A DNA stretch of 13,090 nucleotides from Anaerolineales bacterium UBA3082 (GTDB lineage Bacteria; Chloroflexota; Anaerolineae; UBA7937): positions 1 through 13,090 of the forward strand of contig DFBK01000022.1 in NCBI GenBank assembly GCA_002366595.1, written 5' to 3'. The notes under the pieces were generated by a model, which saw nothing but the letters and a program-made list of their open reading frames with translations, was not told the DNA's origin and did not search any database. Each line of letters opens with the position of its first letter. The stretch's first letter is position 1. The translations under genes were made by a program, and so were the position numbers. Below, piece after piece: positions 7,085 to 13,090 of this stretch.

Positions 7085-8242
7085 CTACAACCCTCCTAAC
7101 ACCCTTTGAGCAGCAACCAACCCCGCTCCCAACTCAAACCTGTAGCCGGAGGCCTGAAGTGCCCCTTCGATGGCTCCTACCGTAGCCAATATATGGCTAC
7201 CGGTGACACCACCCATATGCCCCACCCTGAAATAGCACTCTTTGATTTGAGGGTGCAAGCCACCGGCCACGACAACGCCCCGCTCTCTTATCTCGCCTAG
7301 AAGTTCCTTGCCTACCCCCTGCGGGTAGTAGATAGCGCTCATGGTGTGGGCTGCCACCTCCAAGGTAGGCACCTGCTTCAACCCTAAAGCGGTCATAGCC
7401 GCCTTGAAGGCCTCGCTTATGGTCCTATGGCGTCGAAATCGGGCCTCCATCCCCTGGCCCAGGATCTCGTCCAGGCTCTCCCCAAGGGCGTATATGAGGT
7501 TGACAGGTGGGGTGCCGAAATAACTCGCTTTCCGGGCCTCATACGCCTCCATGATGGGCAGCCAATTGGCGAAATCGGCATAATAGTTGGCCACAGGGGT
7601 ACGGCGCTTCCAGAAAAGATCTAAGGCTCGGGGACCAACCATCAGGATAGCCAAGCCAGGCGGGACCCCCAAAGCTTTCTGAGAAGCGGTGAGACAGATA
7701 TCGATCCTCCACTCTTCCTGACGGAACTCCTCGCCCCCCATGGCGCAGACGCCATCAACCACGCTCAAAGCACCATACCGGTGGGCCAGGCCTCCCAAAG
7801 AGGCCACATCGACCAACACCCCAGTAGAGGTATCGACATGGGTAGCCAGGAGCATCTTATACCTGGCACCCCTCAGAATCCTCTCCACCTCTTCCAAGGA
7901 AGGGACACCCCCTAGTTTGGCTCCCACCTGGGTCACACGAGCGCCGTACCGCTCACAGATGGAGGCGAAACGGTGGCTGAAGTAACCGGTATCGACCACA
8001 AGCACCCTATCTCGTGGCTCGATGAGGTTAGCCGCCGCCATCTCCATAGCCAGGGTCCCTGAACCAGCCACCACGAAGGGCTGGCCTTCTTTAGTCAGGA
8101 AAACCTCCCTTAGCCTCTCCAATGAGTGGCCGAAAACCTCTATGAAGTCAGGGGAGATATGACTGGGGGTCTTGGTAGCCATGGCCTGGAGCACGGCCGG
8201 CCCAAACTCCACAGGGCCGGGGATCATCAAGAGTTCATTCAT
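7085..8242 (-). CDS. Class-V aminotransferase, alanine/serine-glyoxylate aminotransferase type
   Basis: PLP enzyme that most likely aminates glyoxylate to glycine using alanine or serine. The 385 residues fit the AGT/SGT group: MIPGPVEF opening (6-13), GSGTLAMEMAAANL (60-73), THVDTSTGVLVDV (134-146), the cofactor-binding Asp in VVDGVCAMGG (D163), and TASQKALGVPPG with Lys189 as the Schiff-base lysine. The ATG at 8242 overlaps the gcvPA stop by 4 bases (ATGA), with GGGGGAG upstream, and its own stop is 1 base before gcvPB. It is thus embedded between the two P-protein subunit genes. Related (S)-ureidoglycine-glyoxylate or phosphoserine aminotransferases cannot be excluded, but the gcv context favours glycine production. 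Confidence 0.88.
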   Translation of the reverse strand: MNELLMIPGPVEFGPAVLQAMATKTPSHISPDFIEVFGHSLERLREVFLTKEGQPFVVAGSGTLAMEMAAANLIEPRDRVLVVDTGYFSHRFASICERYGARVTQVGAKLGGVPSLEEVERILRGARYKMLLATHVDTSTGVLVDVASLGGLAHRYGALSVVDGVCAMGGEEFRQEEWRIDICLTASQKALGVPPGLAILMVGPRALDLFWKRRTPVANYYADFANWLPIMEAYEARKASYFGTPPVNLIYALGESLDEILGQGMEARFRRHRTISEAFKAAMTALGLKQVPTLEVAAHTMSAIYYPQGVGKELLGEIRERGVVVAGGLHPQIKECYFRVGHMGGVTGSHILATVGAIEGALQASGYRFELGAGLVAAQRVLGGL

Positions 8243-9576
8243 CTCATCTCCCCCAGCGCCCTGACCAAGGCATCGATCTCCTCCTTAGGGTTCATCTCCG
8301 TCACGCAAAAGAGCAACCCATCGGCTAATTCCGGGTAATCGCGCCCCAAGTCGTAACCGCCGACGATACCCCTCTCCCACAATTTTGCGTTCACCTCCCC
8401 AGGAGAAAGAGGTGTCTTCACCATGAACTCCTTGAAAAACTCACCGAAGGGGAGTGCGAACCCTGGAAGACCCTCTATCTGACGAGCCGCATAATGAGCC
8501 TTATGGAAACAGAGTTCCGCCACCTGGCGCAGCCCTTGCTTCCCCATGACCGCCAGATAGACAGTGGCCGCTAGAGCGACTAACGCCTCATTAGAGCAGA
8601 TATTAGAAGTGGCCTTCTCCCGGCGGATATGCTGCTCCCGGGTTTGGAGGGTGAGCACGAACCCTCGGCGCCCCTGGGTATCGGTAGTCATCCCTGCCAA
8701 ACGTCCCGGAAGTTGACGCACATATTCCTGGCGACAGGCCAAGAAGCCGAGATACGGCCCTCCGAAACTCAAAGGGTTCCCCAACCCCTGGCCTTCTCCC
8801 ACCACCAGATCGGCCCCTTCCTCCCCTGGAGGGCGGAAAAGCCCCAGAGCGATGGGGTCCACGCAAGCCACGAGAAGAGCGCCAAAGCGGTGGGCCAATT
8901 CGCTAGCCGAGGATAAATCCTCTAGGCAACCCAAGAAGTTCGGATGCTGGACGATGAGACAACCGGAATCGGAGGATAGGGTCTCTCTTGCAGAAGCCAA
9001 GTCCACTCGGCCCTGGCCGTCGTACCCCACCTCCCTTATGGGCAGCCCCAGGCCTTGAGTATAGGTTCGAAGCACCTGGCGGTAGGTTGGATGGACGTTT
9101 CGGGCTACAACTAACTCCTCGCGGCGGGTGATACGCGCAGCCATGAGGGCTGCCTCCGCCATGGCTGAAGCCCCATCATAGAGGGAGGCGTTAGTCACAT
9201 CCATGCCTGTGAGTTCACAGATCATGCTCTGATACTCATAGATGGCGGTCAAGGTCCCTTGGCTGGCCTCCGGTTGATAGGGGGTATAGGCGGTATAGAA
9301 CTCCCCCCGCCGTAGAACGTGATCCACCACCGCAGGGATGAAATGACGGTAAGCCCCAGCACCCAAGAAGCAAGAGTGGTGGTCTAGATCCGCGTTCTCT
9401 TCCGCCAACCCTCTGAGGAGCCGCACCACCTCCATCTCCGAGAGAGCAGAGGGGAGATCAAGAGAGGGGTAGCGACTTTCCTCGGGTACAACTTCAAAGA
9501 GCCTATCGATAGAATCGACGCCGATGGCCTCAAGCATCCTCTTCCGGCCGGAATCGGTATGCGGCAGGTAACTCAT
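8239..9576 (-). CDS. gcvPA: Glycine dehydrogenase (decarboxylating) subunit 1, P-protein N-terminal half
   Basis: Non-PLP partner half of the split glycine decarboxylase. The 445 residues are typical. The opening SYLPHTDSGRKRMLEAIGV is diagnostic, as are FLGAGAYRHFIPAVVDH (70-86) and the segment from YTPYQPEASQGTLTAIYEYQ (97-116) through to ASLYDGASAMAEA (130-142). The ATG at 9576 has AGGAGG about 7 bases upstream. It is followed by the aminotransferase with a 4-base overlap. A 113-base gap from gcvH upstream holds a hairpin and a possible 30-codon ORF. Confidence 0.96.
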   Translation of the reverse strand: MSYLPHTDSGRKRMLEAIGVDSIDRLFEVVPEESRYPSLDLPSALSEMEVVRLLRGLAEENADLDHHSCFLGAGAYRHFIPAVVDHVLRRGEFYTAYTPYQPEASQGTLTAIYEYQSMICELTGMDVTNASLYDGASAMAEAALMAARITRREELVVARNVHPTYRQVLRTYTQGLGLPIREVGYDGQGRVDLASARETLSSDSGCLIVQHPNFLGCLEDLSSASELAHRFGALLVACVDPIALGLFRPPGEEGADLVVGEGQGLGNPLSFGGPYLGFLACRQEYVRQLPGRLAGMTTDTQGRRGFVLTLQTREQHIRREKATSNICSNEALVALAATVYLAVMGKQGLRQVAELCFHKAHYAARQIEGLPGFALPFGEFFKEFMVKTPLSPGEVNAKLWERGIVGGYDLGRDYPELADGLLFCVTEMNPKEEIDALVRALGEMR

Positions 9577-9588
9577 GGGCAGCCTCCT

Positions 9589-9681
9589 TCACCCTTCTTG
9601 CGAGGGACCTTTGTGGCTCAAAGGTCCCCCCTCCATGATCGAACAGATGGACTCCCACTCCTCTTTGAACCCCTCACTCAT
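9589..9681 (-). CDS. Possible 30-residue ORF filling the gcvH-gcvPA gap
   Basis: ATG starts 8 bases after the gcvH stop behind a G-rich tract, and TGA ends just before the gcvPA ribosome binding site, so the frame spans nearly the whole gap. Product MSEGFKEEWESICSIMEGGP plus 10 more residues; no family recognised. The G-run is only 2 bases from the ATG, which is close for a Shine-Dalgarno. It could be a small protein, a coupling leader that carries ribosomes from gcvH to gcvPA, or chance. Its last third is the DNA of the hairpin. Confidence 0.3.
   Translation of the reverse strand: MSEGFKEEWESICSIMEGGPLSHKGPSQEG
9604..9628 (-). promoter_or_regulatory. Stem-loop between gcvH and gcvPA
   Basis: Perfect 10-bp inverted repeat (9604-9613 and 9619-9628) with a 5-base loop, in the gap before gcvPA. 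No T-run follows on the minus strand, so it is not a normal intrinsic terminator. It may stabilise the gcvT-gcvH message or tune the expression step to gcvPA. Confidence 0.65.
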
Positions 9682-9689
9682 CACCCCCC

Positions 9690-10073
9690 TTAGTCGAGCC
9701 CCTCCAGGTACTCCTCGTACTGCTTAGCAGTCAAGAGGTTGTCCAGTTCGGAGGTATCTGAAGGCTCAATTTTTATCATCCAGCCCTTTCCATAGGGATC
9801 TTCGTTGATGAACTCGGGATGGTCACTCAATCCCTTGTTCACCTCCATTACCTCCCCACTGAGAGGCGCATAGAGGTCCGAGGCCGCTTTCACCGACTCC
9901 ACCACCCCGAAGGGTTCAAACTGGGTCAAGTTCTCTTCGAGAGGCGGTAACTCCACATAGACTATATCGCCCAACTGGTCTTGGGCGTGATCGGTGATCC
10001 CGAAAGTGGCGAGCCCCCCCTCGAGCCTCACCCACTCGTGCTCTTTGGTATATCTGCAACCCTTGGGAATCAT
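9690..10073 (-). CDS. gcvH: Glycine cleavage system H protein (lipoyl carrier)
   Basis: Small lipoylated carrier that shuttles the aminomethyl group from the P-protein to the T-protein and is reoxidised by the L-protein. The 127 residues match the family. The lipoyl lysine is Lys62 in VVESVKAASDLYAP. Other hallmarks are YTKEHEWVRLEG (8-19), FGITDHAQDQLGDIVYVELP (24-43) and the C-terminal GKGWMIKIEPS. The ATG at 10073 overlaps the gcvT stop by 4 bases (ATGA), indicating coupled translation. Confidence 0.98.
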   Translation of the reverse strand: MIPKGCRYTKEHEWVRLEGGLATFGITDHAQDQLGDIVYVELPPLEENLTQFEPFGVVESVKAASDLYAPLSGEVMEVNKGLSDHPEFINEDPYGKGWMIKIEPSDTSELDNLLTAKQYEEYLEGLD

Positions 10074-11161
10074 CCCACCCTCCTTTCCCTCTGATAAAAT
10101 GGGAGCCTAACTACCCGCGCCCGGCGAGGTTTCCCGTGGATCAGCACCTCTAGTTCCGTGCCCTCTTCGGTATAGGGGCGCTGAACGTATCCCATAGCGA
10201 CGGGGCGATTAAAGGTAGGGGAGTATGTGCCGCTGGTTACTCCTCCTATCTCTTTACCTTTAAGAAGCATAGGGTACCCTTGCCTGGGTATCCCTGCTTC
10301 CTCCATAGCCAAGCCAATGAGCCCGCGTTTTAAGCCCTCCTCCCTCTGGTGCAGCAGGGCCTCTCTCCCCACAAAATCCCCCTTCTCGAAATTCACAAAG
10401 CGAGTGAGCCCTGCCTCCAATGGGGTGGTCATCTCATCCAACTCGTGGCCATAGAGGGGCATAGCCGCCTCCAAGCGTAAAGTATCCCTGGCTCCCAGTC
10501 CTACGGGGACCAGGCCATCCTCCTCGCCCACCTCCAGGATCCTACGCCATAAGGCTGGGGCTGCCTCCCAGGGCACGAACAACTCAAAGCCATCCTCCCC
10601 CGTGTAGCCCGTGCGGGAGATGAGCGCCTCCACCCCCTCCACTTGGCCCTCCTTAAAATGATAGTAAGACAAGGAGGAGAGGTCAACGGTGGTCAAACGG
10701 CTAAGGATGTCCTGGGACCTTGGGCCTTGAAGGGAGAGAAGCGCCGTATCCATGGAGAGATCCACCAACTCTGCGTCCGGCTCCAAACCCGAGAGCCACC
10801 GGTAGTCTTTCTCTGTATTAGCGGCGTTCACAACCAAAAGGTAGTGCTCCTCCCCTCGCCCATACACCAAGAGATCATCGATGATACCCCCTTTATGATT
10901 GCAAAGGAGGGTATACTGGGCCTGACCTATCGCCAAACGGGAGGCATCATTGGTCAGCGCCCGCTGTAAGAAACGGAGTGCCCCTTTGCCCCGTACCTCT
11001 ATCTCCCCCATATGGGATATATCGAAGAGTCCCGCTCGCTCCCGCACGGCACGGTGCTCCTCCAGGATGCTCGTATATCGCACCGGCATCGACCAACCGC
11101 CGAATTCCACCATCCGCGCTCCCAACGCTAGATGGGCTTCGCATAAAGGTGTCCTCTTCAT
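10070..11161 (-). CDS. gcvT: Glycine cleavage system T protein (aminomethyltransferase)
   Basis: Releases ammonia from the aminomethyl-lipoyl arm of GcvH and moves the one-carbon unit to tetrahydrofolate. The 363 residues have the standard GcvT layout: TPLCEAHLALGARMVEFGGW (4-23), LFDISHMGEIEV (45-56), GGIIDDLLVY (91-100) with the conserved Asp pair at 95-96, NAANTEKDY (112-120), the mid-protein SRTGYTGEDGFEL, and a C-terminal GTYSPTFNRPVAMGYV. The ATG at 11161 has GGAGGAGG 4 bases upstream. It is the first gene of the gcv operon. No good sigma-70 promoter was seen in the upstream gap, so the operon may use an unusual promoter or read-through from the LysM gene. Confidence 0.97.
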   Translation of the reverse strand: MKRTPLCEAHLALGARMVEFGGWSMPVRYTSILEEHRAVRERAGLFDISHMGEIEVRGKGALRFLQRALTNDASRLAIGQAQYTLLCNHKGGIIDDLLVYGRGEEHYLLVVNAANTEKDYRWLSGLEPDAELVDLSMDTALLSLQGPRSQDILSRLTTVDLSSLSYYHFKEGQVEGVEALISRTGYTGEDGFELFVPWEAAPALWRRILEVGEEDGLVPVGLGARDTLRLEAAMPLYGHELDEMTTPLEAGLTRFVNFEKGDFVGREALLHQREEGLKRGLIGLAMEEAGIPRQGYPMLLKGKEIGGVTSGTYSPTFNRPVAMGYVQRPYTEEGTELEVLIHGKPRRARVVRLPFYQRERRVG

Positions 11162-11189
11162 TCGCCTCCTCCAGAGCGTTGTATTAATA

Positions 11190-11207
11190 GGGGCAAAAGA
11201 TCGCCCC
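11190..11207 (-). promoter_or_regulatory. Short stem-loop in the gcvT leader
   Basis: On the minus strand GGGGCGA-UCUU-UUGCCCC forms a 7-bp stem with one G-U pair, about 30 bases before gcvT. AT-rich but not a T-run after the stem. Together with GGAGAG (11234-11239), CCGAAG (11221-11226) and GGCAAG (11213-11218) just upstream, it recalls the order of elements in a glycine aptamer, but key parts are missing. The role is unknown. Confidence 0.35.
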
Positions 11208-11238
11208 CACCTCTTGCCTACTTCGGCCAGAACCTCTC

Positions 11239-11461
11239 CTAAACGTCACCCGGAGAGGTGAAAGTTGTAATATCCAGATCCTTGGCCTCACCGTAGGTCA
11301 CTAGAGTTGCGCCCAGTTGCATCCCATAGATAAAACCGGATACATGGCACAAAAAACTCTGCCACATAGCCCAAGGGTGCCCCTTACTCGAAGTCGAACC
11401 TATCGCCCACCTTATAACCAGCCCGACAACCGGGCTTCGCTTCCGTCACCTCTTTCCCCAA
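11239..11461 (-). pseudogene. Frameshifted remnant of a small protein resembling the TIGR04076/CHP04076 family
   Basis: Between the LysM gene and gcvT no intact ORF is present, but three frames read as one small protein in order. Frame 1 (start TTG 11461 or GTG 11449, stop 11384) ends CRAGYKVGDRFDFE. A second frame (about 11390-11325) gives GLCGRVFCAMYPVLSMG. A third (from about 11325 to the stop at 11239) gives MQLGATLVTYGEAKDLDITT and ends FTSPGDV. The pattern C-aGykVGD-F, then GlC...A.yP...., then a late sPgdv, is what I recall of the TIGR04076 family of roughly 80-100 residues. Two frame changes are needed. AGGGGAG is present before the TTG. Decay or sequencing error are both possible; the function of the family is unknown. 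Confidence 0.55.
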
Positions 11462-11474
11462 GCGCTCCCCTATT

Positions 11475-12002
11475 TCAGGGGATGACCAGCCTCTGTCCCA
11501 TGTAGATGATATAAGGAGAGGTGAGGCCGTTGGCCTCAGCCAGGACCTCCACGGATGTACCGTAAGCCTGGGCGATAGAGAAAAGGGTATCGCCGTACTG
11601 CACTACGTACACCTGACCAGCGACTGGCGTTACCTCCCCAGCCTCAGGGATAACGAGTTCTTCCTCCACATAGATGAGGTAAGGGTAGGTAAGCCCATTA
11701 GCCTCGGCCAGCGCTTCCCAAGATACCCCATAGGCCTGAGCGATGGAGAAGAGGGTCTCTCCAAAGGAAACGATATGGACCGTCACTTGTGGGGTGGCGG
11801 TGGGTGAAGGGGTAGGGGTCGCTTCCAGCGTGGCTGTAGGGGTGGGAGAGGCAGGCAGTGGTGTCTCCGTGGCTTGGGGAGTGGTGGTAGGGATGCTCAC
11901 CGGCTCGGTAGCCTGGGGGAGGATAACCGTGGGCTTGGGCCGTTGACAGCCCGCCATCAAGGCCACAAGCAAGACCAGTAGTAGGAGAAGATACTTTCTC
12001 AT
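11475..12002 (-). CDS. LysM-repeat lipoprotein (two LysM domains)
   Basis: Probable cell-envelope lipoprotein that binds peptidoglycan or related glycans. In its 175 residues I see a hydrophobic signal (about 4-18) with lipobox MAGC and lipidated Cys19, a Pro/Thr-rich linker (about 22-72) as in surface proteins of Chloroflexota-like bacteria, and two LysM domains (about 75-119 and 131-175). Each carries the GETLFSIAQAYG or GDTLFSIAQAYG start and the NGLT motif, and ends in LVIP. There is no catalytic domain, so it is a binding or anchoring module. The ATG at 12002 overlaps the upstream permease stop by 4 bases and has AAGGAGG upstream. The shared transcript with the permease may be incidental. 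Confidence 0.92.
   Translation of the reverse strand: MRKYLLLLLVLLVALMAGCQRPKPTVILPQATEPVSIPTTTPQATETPLPASPTPTATLEATPTPSPTATPQVTVHIVSFGETLFSIAQAYGVSWEALAEANGLTYPYLIYVEEELVIPEAGEVTPVAGQVYVVQYGDTLFSIAQAYGTSVEVLAEANGLTSPYIIYMGQRLVIP
11478..11780 (-). repeat. Tandem duplication encoding the two LysM domains
   Basis: Codons for residues 75-119 (11780-11646) and 131-175 (11612-11478) encode 45-residue units that match at 31 of 45 positions by my count. The near-identical core is LFSIAQAYG and LAEANGLT. The similarity suggests a within-gene duplication, now diverging. Confidence 0.75.
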
Positions 12003-12760
12003 TGAAACCTCCTTGTCTTCGCTGCTTCGATCCAGCGCGCTAGCGCAGCGAGACCATCTGCCAGCGCAATCAAGATAATCATAGCCAAGATACTAGTACC
12101 CACCTTATGGTATTCCAGCTCTCTGGTCCACCGCCACCACAACCCGCCAATGCCCCCACCTCCCACGACGCCGATGATCACCGCATTTCGGATGTTAGCC
12201 TGCCATTGCTCCGTAATTGCTCTAACGATGACTCGACCAGCGAGTCGGAAGTTATCGATGACACCTTTCGCCCAGGAAGAGGTGTCCACCGAAGAGGCCC
12301 TTCCTGTCCCCTCTCCTAGGTCTCGGATCAAGAACCAAGCGAAAGTCCCCCCGCCAGAGACCGCCAAAGCCGCGATCCCAGCCTCCAGGCCGAGACCGAA
12401 GATAACTGTGGTAAAGAGTGCTAAGATCAGGGCTGGTATGACCTGGAGACCGTAGGCGAAGGGCCACATCAGAATTCGCCCCGCCCTCCCCAGAGCCGTC
12501 GCTACAAGGGCCAAAGGAAGAGCCAAGAGGAGGCCGCCGATGGTTCCAAATACCGCCATCTCTAGAGTCCATACGCTCCCCTTCAAAACCCACCCAAGGG
12601 TCTCTGAATCCAAAACCGGGTGGCGCATCTTCCAAAGCATCGGCCTCACATCCGCTATGTTTGCAGGCCCGATTAACACTATCGCCAGGCCAAACCAGAC
12701 GAGAACAACGACCAGCCCCGCGAACAAAAACGCTCCCTTCACAAAGACCCGACCCTCCAC
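11999..12760 (-). CDS. ABC transporter permease, PhnE-like (phosphonate/phosphate-ester type)
   Basis: Integral membrane permease. The C-terminal segment RNAVIIGVVGGGGIGGLWW, followed by YHKVGTSILAMIILIALADG and a final R-rich tail, matches the PhnE family permease end. Several membrane helices are evident, at about 12-30, 62-90, 100-125 and 225-242. I chose GTG at 12760 (253 residues) because AGGAGG sits 5 bases upstream; an in-frame TTG at 12775 would add 5 residues but has no good ribosome binding site. It starts 20 bases after the macro-domain gene stop and overlaps the LysM gene. No PhnC-type ATPase or PhnD-type binding protein is visible in the window, so it may be an orphan or may belong with genes beyond 13090. 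The substrate is uncertain. Confidence 0.8.
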   Translation of the reverse strand: MEGRVFVKGAFLFAGLVVVLVWFGLAIVLIGPANIADVRPMLWKMRHPVLDSETLGWVLKGSVWTLEMAVFGTIGGLLLALPLALVATALGRAGRILMWPFAYGLQVIPALILALFTTVIFGLGLEAGIAALAVSGGGTFAWFLIRDLGEGTGRASSVDTSSWAKGVIDNFRLAGRVIVRAITEQWQANIRNAVIIGVVGGGGIGGLWWRWTRELEYHKVGTSILAMIILIALADGLAALARWIEAAKTRRFQ

Positions 12761-12780
12761 GGCTTCCTCCTGCAACGCCT

Positions 12781-13090
12781 TTATGACTCTACTTTCTCCA
12801 CCTCTCGTTCAAAAGCCTGATACGCCTCCTCCCCGTAGAGGACGAAGACCACCTCCTCCAAAGAGGTCTCTCCGGCCAAATCTTCCCGCACCTCTTCTGC
12901 CATGATCCTGGCAGCCTTCGAGTAGGGGATTCTCCCCACCCCGGTGCCCAGGGCGGGAAAGGCTATGCTCTTCAGGCCCAGTTCCTCGGCTCGGAGGAGG
13001 CTGTTTTTGGTCGCCGCTCGGATCTTCTCCTCATCGGTGACTAGATCGGGCCCCATCACCGCAGCGTGGATCACGTACCTACAAGATAAC
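12781..13090 (-). CDS. Macro-domain protein (ADP-ribose-binding type), C-terminal part cut by window edge
   Basis: About 103 codons are visible. The frame stays open past the GTG at 13074 up to the window edge (LSCRYVIHAAVMG), and CRYVIHA is the interior of a macro domain, so the true start lies beyond 13090. Other macro-domain hallmarks are ATKNSLLRAEELGLKSIAFP followed by ALGTGVGRIPYSKAARIM, whose GTGVGRIP loop normally contacts the ADP-ribose phosphates. Macro domains bind or hydrolyse ADP-ribose-type ligands or O-acetyl-ADP-ribose; the exact activity here cannot be read. The stop is at 12781-12783, 20 bases before the PhnE-like start, suggesting a shared transcript. Confidence 0.9.
   Translation of the reverse strand, partial: LSCRYVIHAAVMGPDLVTDEEKIRAATKNSLLRAEELGLKSIAFPALGTGVGRIPYSKAARIMAEEVREDLAGETSLEEVVFVLYGEEAYQAFEREVEKVES

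Noticed and set aside
11232..11259. 8-bp inverted repeat (ACCTCTCC/GGAGAGGT) as an intrinsic terminator after the LysM gene
   Set aside because: The 12-base loop and lack of a T-run make it a weak candidate, and it overlaps the remnant coding sequence; I leave it unassigned.
12761..12775. TTG at 12775 as start of the PhnE-like permease
   Set aside because: The GTG five codons later has AGGAGG at ideal spacing, whereas TTG has only a weak AGG upstream; the five extra residues would be the ribosome binding site read as codons.
12781..13074. GTG at 13074 as a true start of a 97-residue macro protein
   Set aside because: The frame is open upstream and encodes CRYVIHA, a conserved internal strand of macro domains, so the gene must begin beyond the window.

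Overview
The window suggests a Gram-positive-like or deep-branching bacterium, most plausibly Chloroflexota. The clues are Ala/Pro/Thr-rich linkers after the lipoboxes of two lipoproteins, split glycine decarboxylase subunits (gcvPA and gcvPB), strong AGGAGG-type ribosome binding sites, and a LysM lipoprotein with a P-T-P-T linker. This placement is inferred from style, not from a phylogenetic marker. Every convincing gene lies on the minus strand, so transcription runs from high to low coordinates and the layout is given in that order.

Region 1 (13090 to 11475) is a tight block. It holds the C-terminal part of a macro-domain protein, a PhnE-like ABC permease and a lipoprotein with two LysM repeats; the last two overlap by ATGA. 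A 313-base gap follows (11474 to 11162). It is not empty: it carries the decayed remains of a small gene resembling the TIGR04076/CHP04076 family, split over three reading frames, and then the gcvT leader.

Region 2 (11161 to 5632) is a glycine-cleavage operon: gcvT, gcvH, a possible 30-codon ORF overlapping a stem-loop, gcvPA, a class-V aminotransferase of the alanine/serine-glyoxylate type, then gcvPB. The aminotransferase sits between the two halves of the P-protein and is coupled to both, by a 4-base overlap upstream and a 1-base gap downstream. This suggests a glyoxylate to glycine to 5,10-methylene-THF route. The L-protein (lpd) is not in the window.

Region 3 (5635 to 1) begins with a near-consensus promoter (TTGACA-N17-TAGAAT) whose -35 overlaps the gcvPB stop. 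It drives an ECF sigma factor, an unrecognised 124-residue ORF and the two ATPases of a peptide ABC transporter (oppD, oppF). A second near-consensus promoter (TTGACA-N17-TAAAAT) just past the oppF stop begins a roughly 160-base leader to the lipoprotein substrate-binding protein oppA. A perfect 14-bp stem-loop then separates oppA from a dppB/oppB-type permease that runs off the edge. The arrangement implies separate dosing of ATPases, binding protein and permeases.

No rRNA, tRNA, CRISPR array, transposase or phage gene was seen. The most interesting items are the embedded aminotransferase, the ECF sigma/peptide-transport linkage with its inverted-repeat leader, the fragmented small gene upstream of gcvT, and the unexplained short ORF plus hairpin between gcvH and gcvPA.
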